NCBI GenBank assembly: GCA_035358815.1
Contig: DAOPQC010000003.1
Span: forward strand, 372,001 to 436,000
Reading direction: 5' to 3'
Length of the DNA: 64,000 nt
Source of the DNA: Thermoanaerobaculales bacterium
GTDB lineage: Bacteria > Acidobacteriota > Thermoanaerobaculia > Thermoanaerobaculales > Sulfomarinibacteraceae
Shown here piece after piece: positions 9,099 through 17,112 of the stretch. The notes under the pieces were generated by a model. The model was not told the origin of the DNA, did not search any database, and saw nothing but the letters and a program-made list of their open reading frames with translations. Every line of letters starts with the position of its first letter. The first letter of the stretch is position 1. Position numbers and translations under genes: made by a program.

Positions 9099-9763
9099 GG
9101 CGGCCACACTCCATCGTAGTTGATCCCGCCGCCGTGGAGGACGATGGCCCGTGCCGGGATCGACTCCAGGAGGCCGTTGTCGTGGGTGGCCAGGACCACC
9201 GTGGCGCCCTGGTAGTTGATGTCGCACAGCAGGCTCAAGAGCTCCCCCGCGAGATCGGCGTCGAGGTTGCCGGTCGGCTCGTCCGCCAGGATCAGCCGCG
9301 GCTGGTAGGCGAGGGCGCGGGCGATCGCCACCCGCTGCTGCTCACCCCCCGACAGCGCGTCGGGCAGGGCGGACTGCCGGTGGTGCAGCCCGAGCCGCTT
9401 GAGCACCAGGTACGCCCGGCGGTGGGCCTCGCGCGGCGCGACGCCGTGAAAGCGCAGCACGAAGGTGATGTTCTCGAGCACGGTCTTGCGCCGCAGCAGC
9501 TTGAAGTCCTGGAAGATCACGCCGATCCGGCGGCGCAGCGCAGGCAGGCGCGCGCGCGAGATGCCGTCCACCCGCTCCCCACCCACCCAGACCTCGCCCG
9601 AGGTCGGCCGCTCGGCAGCGTAGAGCAGGCGCAGGAGGGTGGTCTTCCCGGCGCCCGAGGGCCCGGTCACGAACACGAACTCGCCCGCGTCCACCTGAAG
9701 GTCGAGGTCACGGAGGACCTTTCGACCGTCGTACTCCTTGTGCACGCTGCGCAGCCGTATCAC
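9095..9763 (-). CDS. ftsE: Cell division ATP-binding protein FtsE
   Basis: 222 aa, the family length. The start is the GTG at 9763 (VIRLRSVHKEYDG); longer readings on this strand run into the divergent yfiH-like gene. ABC ATPase motifs are Walker A TGPSGAGKTTLLRLL, a Q-loop in IGVIFQDFKLL, signature LSGGEQQRVAIARAL, Walker B LILADEPTGNLD and H-loop in VLATHD. FtsE drives FtsX, encoded immediately downstream. A 154-bp gap separates it from the divergent yfiH-like gene. Confidence 0.95.
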   Translation of the reverse strand: MIRLRSVHKEYDGRKVLRDLDLQVDAGEFVFVTGPSGAGKTTLLRLLYAAERPTSGEVWVGGERVDGISRARLPALRRRIGVIFQDFKLLRRKTVLENITFVLRFHGVAPREAHRRAYLVLKRLGLHHRQSALPDALSGGEQQRVAIARALAYQPRLILADEPTGNLDADLAGELLSLLCDINYQGATVVLATHDNGLLESIPARAIVLHGGGINYDGVWPP

Positions 9764-9917
9764 GCGCCGATGAGCCCCCGCGCGCCGCGCTCGGAGCGGG
9801 CGAGCGCCGGCTGCCGCGTCGCAGCCGGCCCGACCGATGCATCGTCCTGCGGCGGCGAAATTGTACCATTGGCCTCGCAGCCTCCGGGGGATGCCGGTGA
9901 CGCCTGCCGAGGAAACC

Positions 9918-10619
9918 ATGACCGCCGTGAGGGAGGTCGCCGGCGAGCGCGCGCTCGAGGTCCGCCACGGCGACGCGGTGGTGCTGTTCGGCCTCGGCCC
10001 GCCCGCCGGGGGCGGCGCGCTCGAGCGGCGGGCCGGCGCGATCCTGAGCGGCCTCGCGCCCGCCGTCCGGTCGATCCGGTGGGCCCGGCAGGTGCACGGC
10101 GCCACGGTGGTCGCGGTCGAGGCCGGCGCCGCCGGCGACGCGATCTGCGTCGGCGACGCCGACGGCCTGGTGAGCTGCGAGACCGGCACCGGGCTGGTGG
10201 CGTGGACGGCCGACTGCGTCCCGGTGGCGTTGGCCGGGCCACGGTCGGTCGCCATGGTCCACGCCGGCTGGCGCGGCGCGGCGGCCGGCATCGTCCCGGC
10301 GGCGCTTCGCCGCCTCGGCCAGTGCTGCGTGCCGCCCGGCGAGCTCGCCGCCTTCCTCGGTCCGGCGGTGTGCGGCCGCCACTACCCGGTCGGGCCCGAG
10401 GTGATCGCGGCCCTCGCGGGTGCCGGCGTCCCGCGGCCGGCGTGGCTCGAGGGCGACCGCGTGGAGCTGCGCGGCTTCCTCGCCGCCCAGCTCGAGGGGC
10501 TCGGCGTCGCCCGGGTCGCGATCGTCGGGCCCTGCACCCACACCACGCCCGAGCTGGCGTCCTACCGGCGCGACGGCAGCGCTGCCGGCCGCCAGTGGTC
10601 GCTGGTGTGGCGCGCCTGA
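9918..10619 (+). CDS. YfiH/LACC1-family laccase-domain protein (purine nucleoside phosphorylase type)
   Basis: 233 aa from ATG 9918, with GAGGA six bases upstream; an ATG at 9891 is possible. Family motifs carry the metal/catalytic residues: His in ARQVHGATVV, Cys in WTADCVPVALAG, His in VAMVHAGWRGAAAG. The end, THTTPELASYRRDG and QWSLVWRA, also fits. Family members were annotated as polyphenol oxidases, and several were later shown to be purine nucleoside phosphorylases/deaminases. Soluble and monocistronic here. Confidence 0.88.
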   Translation: MTAVREVAGERALEVRHGDAVVLFGLGPPAGGGALERRAGAILSGLAPAVRSIRWARQVHGATVVAVEAGAAGDAICVGDADGLVSCETGTGLVAWTADCVPVALAGPRSVAMVHAGWRGAAAGIVPAALRRLGQCCVPPGELAAFLGPAVCGRHYPVGPEVIAALAGAGVPRPAWLEGDRVELRGFLAAQLEGLGVARVAIVGPCTHTTPELASYRRDGSAAGRQWSLVWRA

Positions 10620-10685
10620 ATTCCGGGGTTGCCTCGCCTCCGCTTCCGCGCCGCTACTCACGTCGACGGGAGGTGTGGGTCAACG

Positions 10686-10817
10686 GAACCGCGGAGGCCG
10701 CTGAGAACACGGAGACGGCCGGCTGCACCGCCAAGGCGCGAAGGACGCGATGTGGGCTCCGGCCTTCCTCGCATTCCTGTCTGTGCGCTCTGCGCACGCT
10801 TGCGGTCTCCGCGGTTC
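10686..10817. repeat. Convergent-junction inverted repeat built of short GGAG-like units
   Basis: GAACCGCGGAG (10686-10696) is exactly complementary to CTCCGCGGTTC (10807-10817). Between them lie degenerate short repeats such as GCTGAGAACACGGAG and GCCAAGGCGCGAAGGACGCG, also partly inverted. The rest of the 250-bp gap 10620-10869 shows no gene. It separates the converging yfiH-like gene and rlmN. Confidence 0.55.
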
Positions 10818-10869
10818 ACATCCAGCGGGAGCCCCCTCACGAGGTGTGGTGACAGTCAGGCGGCGAGGA

Positions 10870-11928
10870 TCACGTCGGCCCGGCGGGCGTGGGCGCATCC
10901 GATGCGTCCCGCAGGCGGCGCCCCTTCAGCTGCCCGCAGGCAGCGGCGACATCGCGGCCGCGGGACCAGCGCACGGTGACCGTCAGCCCGGCCTCGGCCA
11001 GGGCGCGTCCGAAGGCGTCGACCGCTTCCGGCTCCGGCGCCCGCCATCCCGGCAGGAGGTCGGGGTCCTCGTTGAGGGGGATCACGTTGACCTTGCTCGG
11101 GATGCCGGCGAGCAGCTCGACCAGCAGCGAGGCGTCGGCCGTGGCGTCGTTGAAGCCCTGGATCAGCACGTACTCGAAGGTGACGCGGCGGCCACGCTCG
11201 AGCGGGAAGCTCCGGACCTCCCGCATCAGCGCGTCGAGGGGATAGCGACGGCTGATCGGCATGATCTCGGCGCGCCGCTGCTGGTCGGGCGCGTTGAGCG
11301 AGACCGCGAGCTTCGGCCGCCGCGTCCGCGCTGCCAGCCAGCGAATGCCGGGCACGATGCCTGCGGTCGACACCGTGATTCGCTTCGGGCTCACCCGCTC
11401 GCAGAGCACGTCGAGCGCGGCGCCGAGGTGGTCGGTGTTGAGCAGCGGCTCGCCCATGCCCATGAACACGATGTTGACGCGCTCGGCGTCGCCGCCCACC
11501 GCCCGCAGCATGGCCCGGTACTGGCCGACGATCTCCTGGGGCCGCAGGTTGCGCCCGGGCCCGAGGACGCCGGTGACGCAGAAGCGGCAGCCGAGCGCGC
11601 ACCCTGCCTGCGAAGACAGGCACAGGGTCAGCTTGCGGGCCTCGGGCATCGCCACGCCCTCGACGCTGGCGCCGTCGTCGAGCGCGAACAGGAACTTGCG
11701 CGCGCCGTCGGCGCTCGCCGCCGCGTCGACCAGCGAAGGATCGGCGATCTCGAACAGCCCCTGCAGCCGCCGGCGCAGCTCGGCGGGCAGGTCCGTCATC
11801 TCGTCGAAGGTGGTGGCGTCGCGGTGGATGATCCAGTGCGCCACCTGGCGGCTGCGGAACGGCCGGTCGCAGTGCGGCGCGACCAGGCTCTCGATCTCTG
11901 CCGGCGATCTACCGACCAGGTTCGTCAT
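10870..11928 (-). CDS. rlmN: 23S rRNA (adenine-2503-C2)/tRNA A37 methyltransferase RlmN
   Basis: 352 aa radical-SAM enzyme. The [4Fe-4S]-binding CxxxCxxC is seen as CALGCRFC, after the family segment SSQAG. Other motifs are IVFMGMGEPLLN, ITVSTAGIVPGI and the C-terminal CGQL with the second catalytic Cys. RlmN methylates A2503 of 23S rRNA and A37 of some tRNAs, aiding accuracy. ATG at 11928. The upstream gene of the same strand overlaps its start by 20 bp, so the two are translationally coupled. Confidence 0.96.
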   Translation of the reverse strand: MTNLVGRSPAEIESLVAPHCDRPFRSRQVAHWIIHRDATTFDEMTDLPAELRRRLQGLFEIADPSLVDAAASADGARKFLFALDDGASVEGVAMPEARKLTLCLSSQAGCALGCRFCVTGVLGPGRNLRPQEIVGQYRAMLRAVGGDAERVNIVFMGMGEPLLNTDHLGAALDVLCERVSPKRITVSTAGIVPGIRWLAARTRRPKLAVSLNAPDQQRRAEIMPISRRYPLDALMREVRSFPLERGRRVTFEYVLIQGFNDATADASLLVELLAGIPSKVNVIPLNEDPDLLPGWRAPEPEAVDAFGRALAEAGLTVTVRWSRGRDVAAACGQLKGRRLRDASDAPTPAGPT

Positions 11929-12262
11929 CGGCCTCGGGCCGGCGGCGCGAGGGGCGCGAGCGGTGCCGGGTCGGCGAGATGCCCAGCGACGTCAGCAGCC
12001 TGGCATCCTCGGCGTCGATCCGGTACGAGGTCGCGGCGCTCGACGGGTCGACGTGGATGTGGACCGTCCCCTCCCTGGATTGGACGGCGCCGGAGTCGCT
12101 GCAGACCAGCGACGACTCGATCAGCATCACGGCCCGCCACCCGTCCTCGTGCAGCTCCTCGAGGCAGTCGCGAACCTCCTCCGACTCCACGACCGAGCCG
12201 TGCACCGCCGCTCCGAGCCGCTTGAGCAGCTCCTGCAGCCTCTTGGTCCGGGACTCCTCCAT
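11909..12262 (-). CDS. Small hypothetical protein coupled to rlmN
   Basis: 117 aa from the ATG at 12262, which has GGGAGGTC just upstream; a longer reading from 12301 is less likely. N-terminal part helical and charged (EESRTKRLQELLKRLG), middle part probably beta (WRAVMLIESSLVCSDSG, GTVHIHVDP), C-terminus Arg-rich and probably disordered. I do not recognise the family. It overlaps the start of rlmN by 20 bp, so a role in RNA modification or in controlling rlmN translation is possible but unproven. Confidence 0.65.
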   Translation of the reverse strand: MEESRTKRLQELLKRLGAAVHGSVVESEEVRDCLEELHEDGWRAVMLIESSLVCSDSGAVQSREGTVHIHVDPSSAATSYRIDAEDARLLTSLGISPTRHRSRPSRRRPEADDEPGR

Positions 12263-12380
12263 CCGACCTCCCATCCCCGCAACCGCCCCCCGCCGCGGCA
12301 TCTTCCCATGCTAACCCCGACCGCGCGCCGCGTTGCCCCGTCCCGATCGCTGTAGTAGCGTGCGCCGCGTGACGACGATC

Positions 12381-13316
12381 ATGGCCCCGGCCGACGCCGG
12401 CGGCGACCGCTGGGTGAGGCGCGAGCCGCTCGCCGGCGATGCCTCGACCCGGCGCTACTTCAGGCTGACGGATCGACGGGGCCGGACCGCAATCCTCGCC
12501 GAGTACCCCTCCGATCTGCGCCCAGCCCTGCGCCGCGACCTCGAGGTGATGGCCTGGCTCGGGGGCCTCGGGCTGCGGCTGCCCGCGGTCCTCGAACAGG
12601 ATCTCGAGGATGGCCGCGTCATCCTCGAGGACCTCGGCCCGGCCGACGCCGAGGCCACCCTGCGCTCGGTGCGGCCCGCCGAGCGCCCGGCGCTGGCGGC
12701 GGCGCTGCTCGGGCCGCTGGCGGCCCTGGCGGCGCAGCCGGCGAGCGCCCTGCCCGGGTGGAACCGGCCGCTCGACGCGGGGCGCCTGCGCTGGGAGCTC
12801 GCCGGGTTCGAGCTGTGGTTCGTCCGCCGCCGGCAGGGGGTCACGCCGAGCCCGGCGCTCGACCGCTTCATGGACGAGCTCGCCGGGGAGGTCGCGGCCC
12901 ACCCCCTCCGCATCTGCCACCGCGACTACCACCTCAACAACCTGTACCTCCTCGACACCGGTGCGGTCGCCGTCATCGACGCCCAGGACGCCCTGGTCGG
13001 ACCCGACACCTACGATGCCGTGTCGCTGGTCGAGGAGCGCGCGATGCCCGAGCTGCTGGCCGAGAGCGAGCGCCAGAGCCTGCGCCAGGCGTGGGCGGCG
13101 CGGACCGCCGCGGCCCCGGGCTGGGAGCGCCGCTGGACGCGCGTCCGCGCCCAGCGCGCGCTCAAGGTCCTCGGCACCTTCGCCCGCCTCGAGGCCGCCG
13201 GCCGCACCGGCTACACCCGCTGGATGGGCAGCCTCGCCGCCGGCCTCGCGGCCGACGCCGACGCCGTCGAGCTGCCCGGGCCGGTGGTGGATCGTCTGCT
13301 AGACTTGGACGGCTGA
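12381..13316 (+). CDS. AmgK-like aminosugar kinase / aminoglycoside phosphotransferase family
   Basis: 311 aa from ATG 12381; GTG 12369 and TTG 12333 are alternatives, none with a clear ribosome-binding site. The early motif GDASTRRYFRL closely matches the GDASFRRYF signature of cell-wall sugar kinases (AmgK, COG3178). The catalytic loop is CHRDYHLNNLYLL and the metal-binding Asp lies in VIDAQDALVGPDTYD. AmgK phosphorylates the anomeric position of MurNAc/GlcNAc in peptidoglycan recycling. Its usual partner murU is not next to it here, so the substrate is uncertain. tatA follows after 10 bp. Confidence 0.8.
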   Translation: MAPADAGGDRWVRREPLAGDASTRRYFRLTDRRGRTAILAEYPSDLRPALRRDLEVMAWLGGLGLRLPAVLEQDLEDGRVILEDLGPADAEATLRSVRPAERPALAAALLGPLAALAAQPASALPGWNRPLDAGRLRWELAGFELWFVRRRQGVTPSPALDRFMDELAGEVAAHPLRICHRDYHLNNLYLLDTGAVAVIDAQDALVGPDTYDAVSLVEERAMPELLAESERQSLRQAWAARTAAAPGWERRWTRVRAQRALKVLGTFARLEAAGRTGYTRWMGSLAAGLAADADAVELPGPVVDRLLDLDG

Positions 13317-13326
13317 GGAGGACGCC

Positions 13327-13524
13327 ATGCTGGGACCGATCGGTGTCACCGAGCTCATCATCATCCTGGTCATCGTCGTGATCCTGTTCGGCGTCAACAA
13401 GCTGCCCAAGATCGGCAAGGGCCTCGGCGAGGGCATCCGCAACTTCAAGGACTCCATCCGCTCCGGCCACGACGACAGCACCTCCGACCACAAGAACGAC
13501 GGCGGCAACGGAGACCCCAGGTAG
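13327..13524 (+). CDS. tatA: Twin-arginine translocase subunit TatA/TatE
   Basis: 65 aa. One N-terminal helix (LIIILVIVVILFGVNKLPKI) with the family FG hinge is followed by the amphipathic helix IGKGLGEGIRNFKDSIR and a polar tail. TatA oligomers form the pore for folded Tat substrates. It is preceded by GAGGAGG-like sequence and 10 bp from the kinase gene. tatB and tatC are not in the window. Confidence 0.93.
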   Translation: MLGPIGVTELIIILVIVVILFGVNKLPKIGKGLGEGIRNFKDSIRSGHDDSTSDHKNDGGNGDPR

Positions 13525-13645
13525 CGGCGACCGCCCACTCCGGCCGCCGGCGCCCCGGCCGCCAGTCACCTCGCCAACGGGAAGATCGCACCGAAGGACG
13601 CTGTTCGAGCGAGCGCGCAGTGCGCAGCTGCAGGGAGGGTGCCCG

Positions 13646-13936
13646 GTGGTCTCGTCTCGCGCGCGGCTCGTCGAGGAGTGCCTCCGCGATCGGCTCGGCG
13701 CGGTCAACGTCGAGGTGGTGGACGACAGCGCCCACCACGCCGGCCACCTCGCGGCGGAAGGCGGCGGCCATTTCCGCGTGCTCGTGGTCTCGCCGCGGTT
13801 CGTCGGGCTGAGCCGGGTCGCCGCCCAGCGCCTGGTCTACCGTGCCCTCGGCAGCCTCATGGCAAGCGACATCCACGCCCTCCAGATGACGACCCTGACG
13901 CCCGCGGCCTGGGAGGAGGCACGGCGGCAGGGTTGA
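13646..13936 (+). CDS. BolA family protein
   Basis: 96 aa from a GTG with GGGAGGG upstream. The BolA fold is recognised from HFRVLVVSPRFVGLSRVAAQR, the helix RLVYRALG and the C-terminal IHALQMTTLTPAAW, with the invariant His in IHAL. BolA proteins act with monothiol glutaredoxins in Fe-S cluster handling. No glutaredoxin is adjacent, but a cysteine-desulfurase-like gene converges on it 28 bp away, which fits an Fe-S theme. Confidence 0.9.
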   Translation: MVSSRARLVEECLRDRLGAVNVEVVDDSAHHAGHLAAEGGGHFRVLVVSPRFVGLSRVAAQRLVYRALGSLMASDIHALQMTTLTPAAWEEARRQG

Positions 13937-13964
13937 CCGCGATCGGCGCCGGCCGCTCGGCGCC

Positions 13965-15167
13965 TCAGGTCGTGGCCGCGGCCGCTGCCGCGGTCCGCTC
14001 GCGGCGTCCCCGCGCGTAGTTCGCGATGTCCGCGACCGCGGCGATCGCCCGCTCGACGTCGTCATCGCTGGTGAAGACACCGGGCGAGAAGCGGACCGTC
14101 CCGTCGGCCTCGAAGGTCCCGATGCCCTCGTGGACGCGCGGCGCGCAGTGCAGACCGGTGCGCGTGATCACGTCGTGCTCGACGTCGAGCAGCTCGCCCG
14201 CCTGGCCCGCCGGCAGCCCGTCGATGTTGAACACGAACACCGGCAGGTGGTCGCGGTCCATGTCGGCGCAGTAGAGGCGGACCCCGTCGATTCCGGCGAG
14301 CCCGTCGCGCAGCCGGCGGGCGTGCCTCATCTCGTGCTCATAGATCGCGGCCACGCCGCCGCGGCCGGCGATCCAGCGCTGGGCGGCGAGCAGGCCCGCG
14401 ATCCCCATCGTGTTGAGGGTGCCGAACTCCATCCGCCACGGGTACTCCGCGACCTGGGTCTTGAGGGCGCTCTTGACCCCGGTGCCGCCCGAACGGCAGG
14501 GCCAGATGTCGACGTGCTCGGCGACGTACATGCCGCCGGTGCCGGTCGGCCCGAACAGCGACTTGTGGCCGGTGAAGCAGACCACGTCGATGCTCATCGC
14601 CTCGACGTCGATCTCGACCAGGCCGGCGGTCTGGGCCGCATCGATGGCGAACAGCACGCCCCGCTCCCGGCAGATCCGCCCGACCTCGGCCACCGGCTGG
14701 ATGGTCCCGATGACGTTCGAGCCGTGGTTCATCACCACCAGCCTGGTGTTGTCCTTGATGCGCGCGGCGATGTCCTCGGGGTGGACGTAGCCGTGCTCGT
14801 CGAACGGCACAAAGTCGACCGCGACCCCCCGCCCGGCCTGCTGGTAGGCCGGCCGCAGCACCGAGTTGTGCTCCAGGCAGGTGGTGATGAAGTGATCGCC
14901 CGGCGACAGCGCGCTCCCGATCAGCAGGTTGAGGGCGTCGGTGACGTTGTGCGAGAACACCAGCCGGTCGCGCACCGTGCCCCCGAAGAACTCGGCCAGC
15001 GCCTGGCGCGCCTGGAGCACCGTCTGCTCGGCCTCCAGCGCGAGGTCGAAACCGGTGCGGCCCGGGTTCACGCCGCGCGTGGTGTAGAACTCGCACATCT
15101 CCCGGATCACCTCCGGCGGCTTGGGGAAGGTGGTCGCGGCGTTGTCGAGGTAGACGAAATCGGTCAT
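13965..15167 (-). CDS. Class-V aminotransferase, cysteine desulfurase family
   Basis: 400 aa PLP enzyme. N-terminal YLDNAATTFPKP is diagnostic of the cysteine desulfurase branch. The PLP lysine lies in FTGHKSLFGPTGTGG, the PLP-contacting Asp in AIDAAQTAG, and a Cys in the C-terminal loop TGLHCAPRVHEGIG may be the persulfide carrier. It most resembles the stand-alone family next to SufS/CsdA rather than IscS. ATG at 15167, 8 bp after the GntR regulator on the same strand, so the regulator probably controls this gene. Confidence 0.85.
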   Translation of the reverse strand: MTDFVYLDNAATTFPKPPEVIREMCEFYTTRGVNPGRTGFDLALEAEQTVLQARQALAEFFGGTVRDRLVFSHNVTDALNLLIGSALSPGDHFITTCLEHNSVLRPAYQQAGRGVAVDFVPFDEHGYVHPEDIAARIKDNTRLVVMNHGSNVIGTIQPVAEVGRICRERGVLFAIDAAQTAGLVEIDVEAMSIDVVCFTGHKSLFGPTGTGGMYVAEHVDIWPCRSGGTGVKSALKTQVAEYPWRMEFGTLNTMGIAGLLAAQRWIAGRGGVAAIYEHEMRHARRLRDGLAGIDGVRLYCADMDRDHLPVFVFNIDGLPAGQAGELLDVEHDVITRTGLHCAPRVHEGIGTFEADGTVRFSPGVFTSDDDVERAIAAVADIANYARGRRERTAAAAAATT

Positions 15168-15175
15168 CTCTCACC

Positions 15176-15868
15176 TCACTCCAGGGGAAGGTCGATCCGC
15201 CCGCTGATCAGCGCCGTCAGGATGCGGTCGCGGGAGGCCAGGATCTGAAGCCGGAGGCACGCCGCGGCCTCGTCGACCGCGCCAGCCTGCAGCCGCGCCA
15301 CCAGCTGCTCGTGCTCGCCGCGCATCTCGGCCGCGAAGTCGCCGAGGTCGAGGCCGAGCATGAAGTAGCGCTGCATGGCGCCGATCAGGTCGCGCAGCAT
15401 CGCGACCAGGCGGCTGTTGCCCGACAGCGCGGCGAGCTGGACGTGGAAGTCCTCGTTGCGCTCCAGGAACTCGGCGTAGGACTGCCAGTCGTGGAAGGTG
15501 TACTCGGTGCCGGCGAGCTCCGCCAGCCGGCGCAGGTCGGCGGCGGTGGCGCGCTCGGCGGCCCGCGTCAGGGCGTGGCTCTCGAGCACGAGCCGGAGCT
15601 CGAAGCTGTCGTGGATGTCCTTGAGCGAGACCCGGTCGACGAAGTATCCCTTGTAGGGCACCGCGGTCAGCAGGCCCTCCTGCTGGAGCCTGCGGCAGGC
15701 CTCGCGGACCGGCACCCGGCTCGAGCCGTAGAGCTCGGCCAGCCCCTGCTCGGTGAGCGCGGCGCCGGGCTGATGGCGCAGCGTGATGAGGTCGCGCTTG
15801 AGGGCCCGGTAGACCTGCTCCGCCATGGTCCGGCGGGTGCCGTGCGCGGCCGCCGCGTCTGCGCTCAT
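15176..15868 (-). CDS. GntR family (FadR subfamily) transcriptional regulator
   Basis: 230 aa from ATG 15868. The N-terminal winged helix (MAEQVYRALKRDLITLRHQP ... LAELYGSSRVPVREACRRLQ) is typical of GntR. The C-terminal all-helical FCD domain (HDSFELRLVLESHALTRAAE ... RLVAMLRDLIGAMQRY) binds a small acidic ligand and often a metal through conserved His/Asp. It is followed after 8 bp by the aminotransferase. A perfect palindrome of the FadR-type operator class lies just upstream, suggesting autoregulation. Confidence 0.92.
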   Translation of the reverse strand: MSADAAAAHGTRRTMAEQVYRALKRDLITLRHQPGAALTEQGLAELYGSSRVPVREACRRLQQEGLLTAVPYKGYFVDRVSLKDIHDSFELRLVLESHALTRAAERATAADLRRLAELAGTEYTFHDWQSYAEFLERNEDFHVQLAALSGNSRLVAMLRDLIGAMQRYFMLGLDLGDFAAEMRGEHEQLVARLQAGAVDEAAACLRLQILASRDRILTALISGRIDLPLE

Positions 15869-15874
15869 GCCAGG

Positions 15875-15894
15875 ATTGTATACAATGCGTATAC
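15875..15894. promoter_or_regulatory. Probable GntR operator
   Basis: ATTGTATACAAT (15875-15886) is a perfect 12-bp palindrome six bases upstream of the GntR start codon, and GTATAC is repeated at 15889-15894. It is one of very few AT-rich spots nearby. TNGTNNNACNA-type palindromes are the usual targets of FadR-subfamily regulators, so autorepression is likely. Confidence 0.6.
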
Positions 15895-15993
15895 AGCGAT
15901 CAAGAGACCGCGTTGTCGAGCAGCGACCCGCCGCCTCCCCGACCGCACCCGGACCGCCGGACGCGGGTGCCGGGGCGCCGGCGCCGCCTTCGC

Positions 15994-17112
15994 TCAGGCC
16001 GCGTCGGCCCCGGTCGCGGGCGAGCTCAGCACCCGGCGCACCATGGAGCCGACCGTTGCCAGGCCGAGCACCAGCAGCACCACCCAGAGCGCGAAGTTGA
16101 ACCACTGCGGCGCGACCACGTGCTGGTAGAGGGTGGTCGACGGCTCGAGGTAGAGGGCGCGCGCCTGGTGGCGGGTGATGCTCATGACCGCGATCGTCAG
16201 GACCATCGCTGCGAGCGTCCCGGAGACGATGCCCGGGCTCGCCAGTGGGCTCGCCACCCTGGCGATCATGACCAGCAGCCCGACCCCGAGCAGGATGGCG
16301 AGGGTCAGCGGGACCATGGTCGCCGCTCCACCCCGCATGAACGCCGACAGCACCGGCCGCGGCAGGAGCAGGAGCAGCAGGACGCCGTCGACCACCTGCA
16401 CGACCGTGGTCCACAGCACCCATCGCCAGGCGAAGCCGGCGATCTTCGCGTTGAGCTCCACCTCGACGCCCGCCCGCGCCCGGCGCACCGCCCACCAGGT
16501 GGCGAGCAGCGCCGCGGCGCCGATGCCGGCCAGCACGAAGTGAAGCAGCCGCGGCAGGTAGGTCGGGTCGAGGAGCACGCACGCCGCGCCGCTCGCGAAG
16601 TCGGCCCACCGCTCGGGCTGGGCGTGCAGCAGGTGCACCGCCACGTTCACCATCGCCATCAGCAGGAACATGACGGCGGAGGCCGCCAGCCACAGGCCAC
16701 CGCCCCGGCCGCGCGCCGGGGCGCCCCGGAACTTGTAGAGGTAAGCCGAGTAGTAGCCGAGGGTGAGCAGGAGGAGAAAGGCGAGCCACACCCCGGCGAT
16801 CAGGATGGTCGCGGTGTAGAAGTACTGCTGGTACAGCACCTGGATGAAGAGCAGCGGCGCGACACCGGTGGTGATGGTCAACGAGATCCCGTAGCCGTTG
16901 ATCGCCATCAGTCGCCCGGCCAGCGCGCCGCGCGGGTCGTCGCTCCTGCCACCGGCGCGGAAGTGGGCGATCGCGGCGAGCAGCGTTCCGCCCAGGGTCA
17001 GGTTCATGAACAGCAGGTGCAGGAAGAAGGTGACGACGAGCAGCACGTGGAACAGCCACGGCGGTCCCGGAAGGCCGGCGGCGTCGAGCGCCGGGATCAG
17101 ATCGGCGTGCAT
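15994..17112 (-). CDS. Cytochrome bd-like membrane subunit (second subunit)
   Basis: 372 aa from ATG 17112, which shares one base with the stop of the upstream gene (TGATG); GTG 17115 is an alternative. About nine hydrophobic helices. By eye it aligns with CydA: HLLFMNLTLGGTLLAAI resembles HFLFVPLTLGMAFLLAI of E. coli CydA, putting His32 at the haem b595-ligand position, and DPTYLPRLLHFVLAG puts His191 at the b558-ligand position. The acidic pair of CydA helix 3 is missing. It forms an operon with the CydA-like, cytochrome-c-fused gene upstream and is probably its membrane partner. Exact activity unknown. Confidence 0.75.
   Translation of the reverse strand: MHADLIPALDAAGLPGPPWLFHVLLVVTFFLHLLFMNLTLGGTLLAAIAHFRAGGRSDDPRGALAGRLMAINGYGISLTITTGVAPLLFIQVLYQQYFYTATILIAGVWLAFLLLLTLGYYSAYLYKFRGAPARGRGGGLWLAASAVMFLLMAMVNVAVHLLHAQPERWADFASGAACVLLDPTYLPRLLHFVLAGIGAAALLATWWAVRRARAGVEVELNAKIAGFAWRWVLWTTVVQVVDGVLLLLLLPRPVLSAFMRGGAATMVPLTLAILLGVGLLVMIARVASPLASPGIVSGTLAAMVLTIAVMSITRHQARALYLEPSTTLYQHVVAPQWFNFALWVVLLVLGLATVGSMVRRVLSSPATGADAA

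Noticed and set aside
9134..10852. Long plus-strand frame over ftsE and the yfiH-like gene
   Set aside because: It crosses two recognised genes and shows no domain of its own; a GC-skew shadow.
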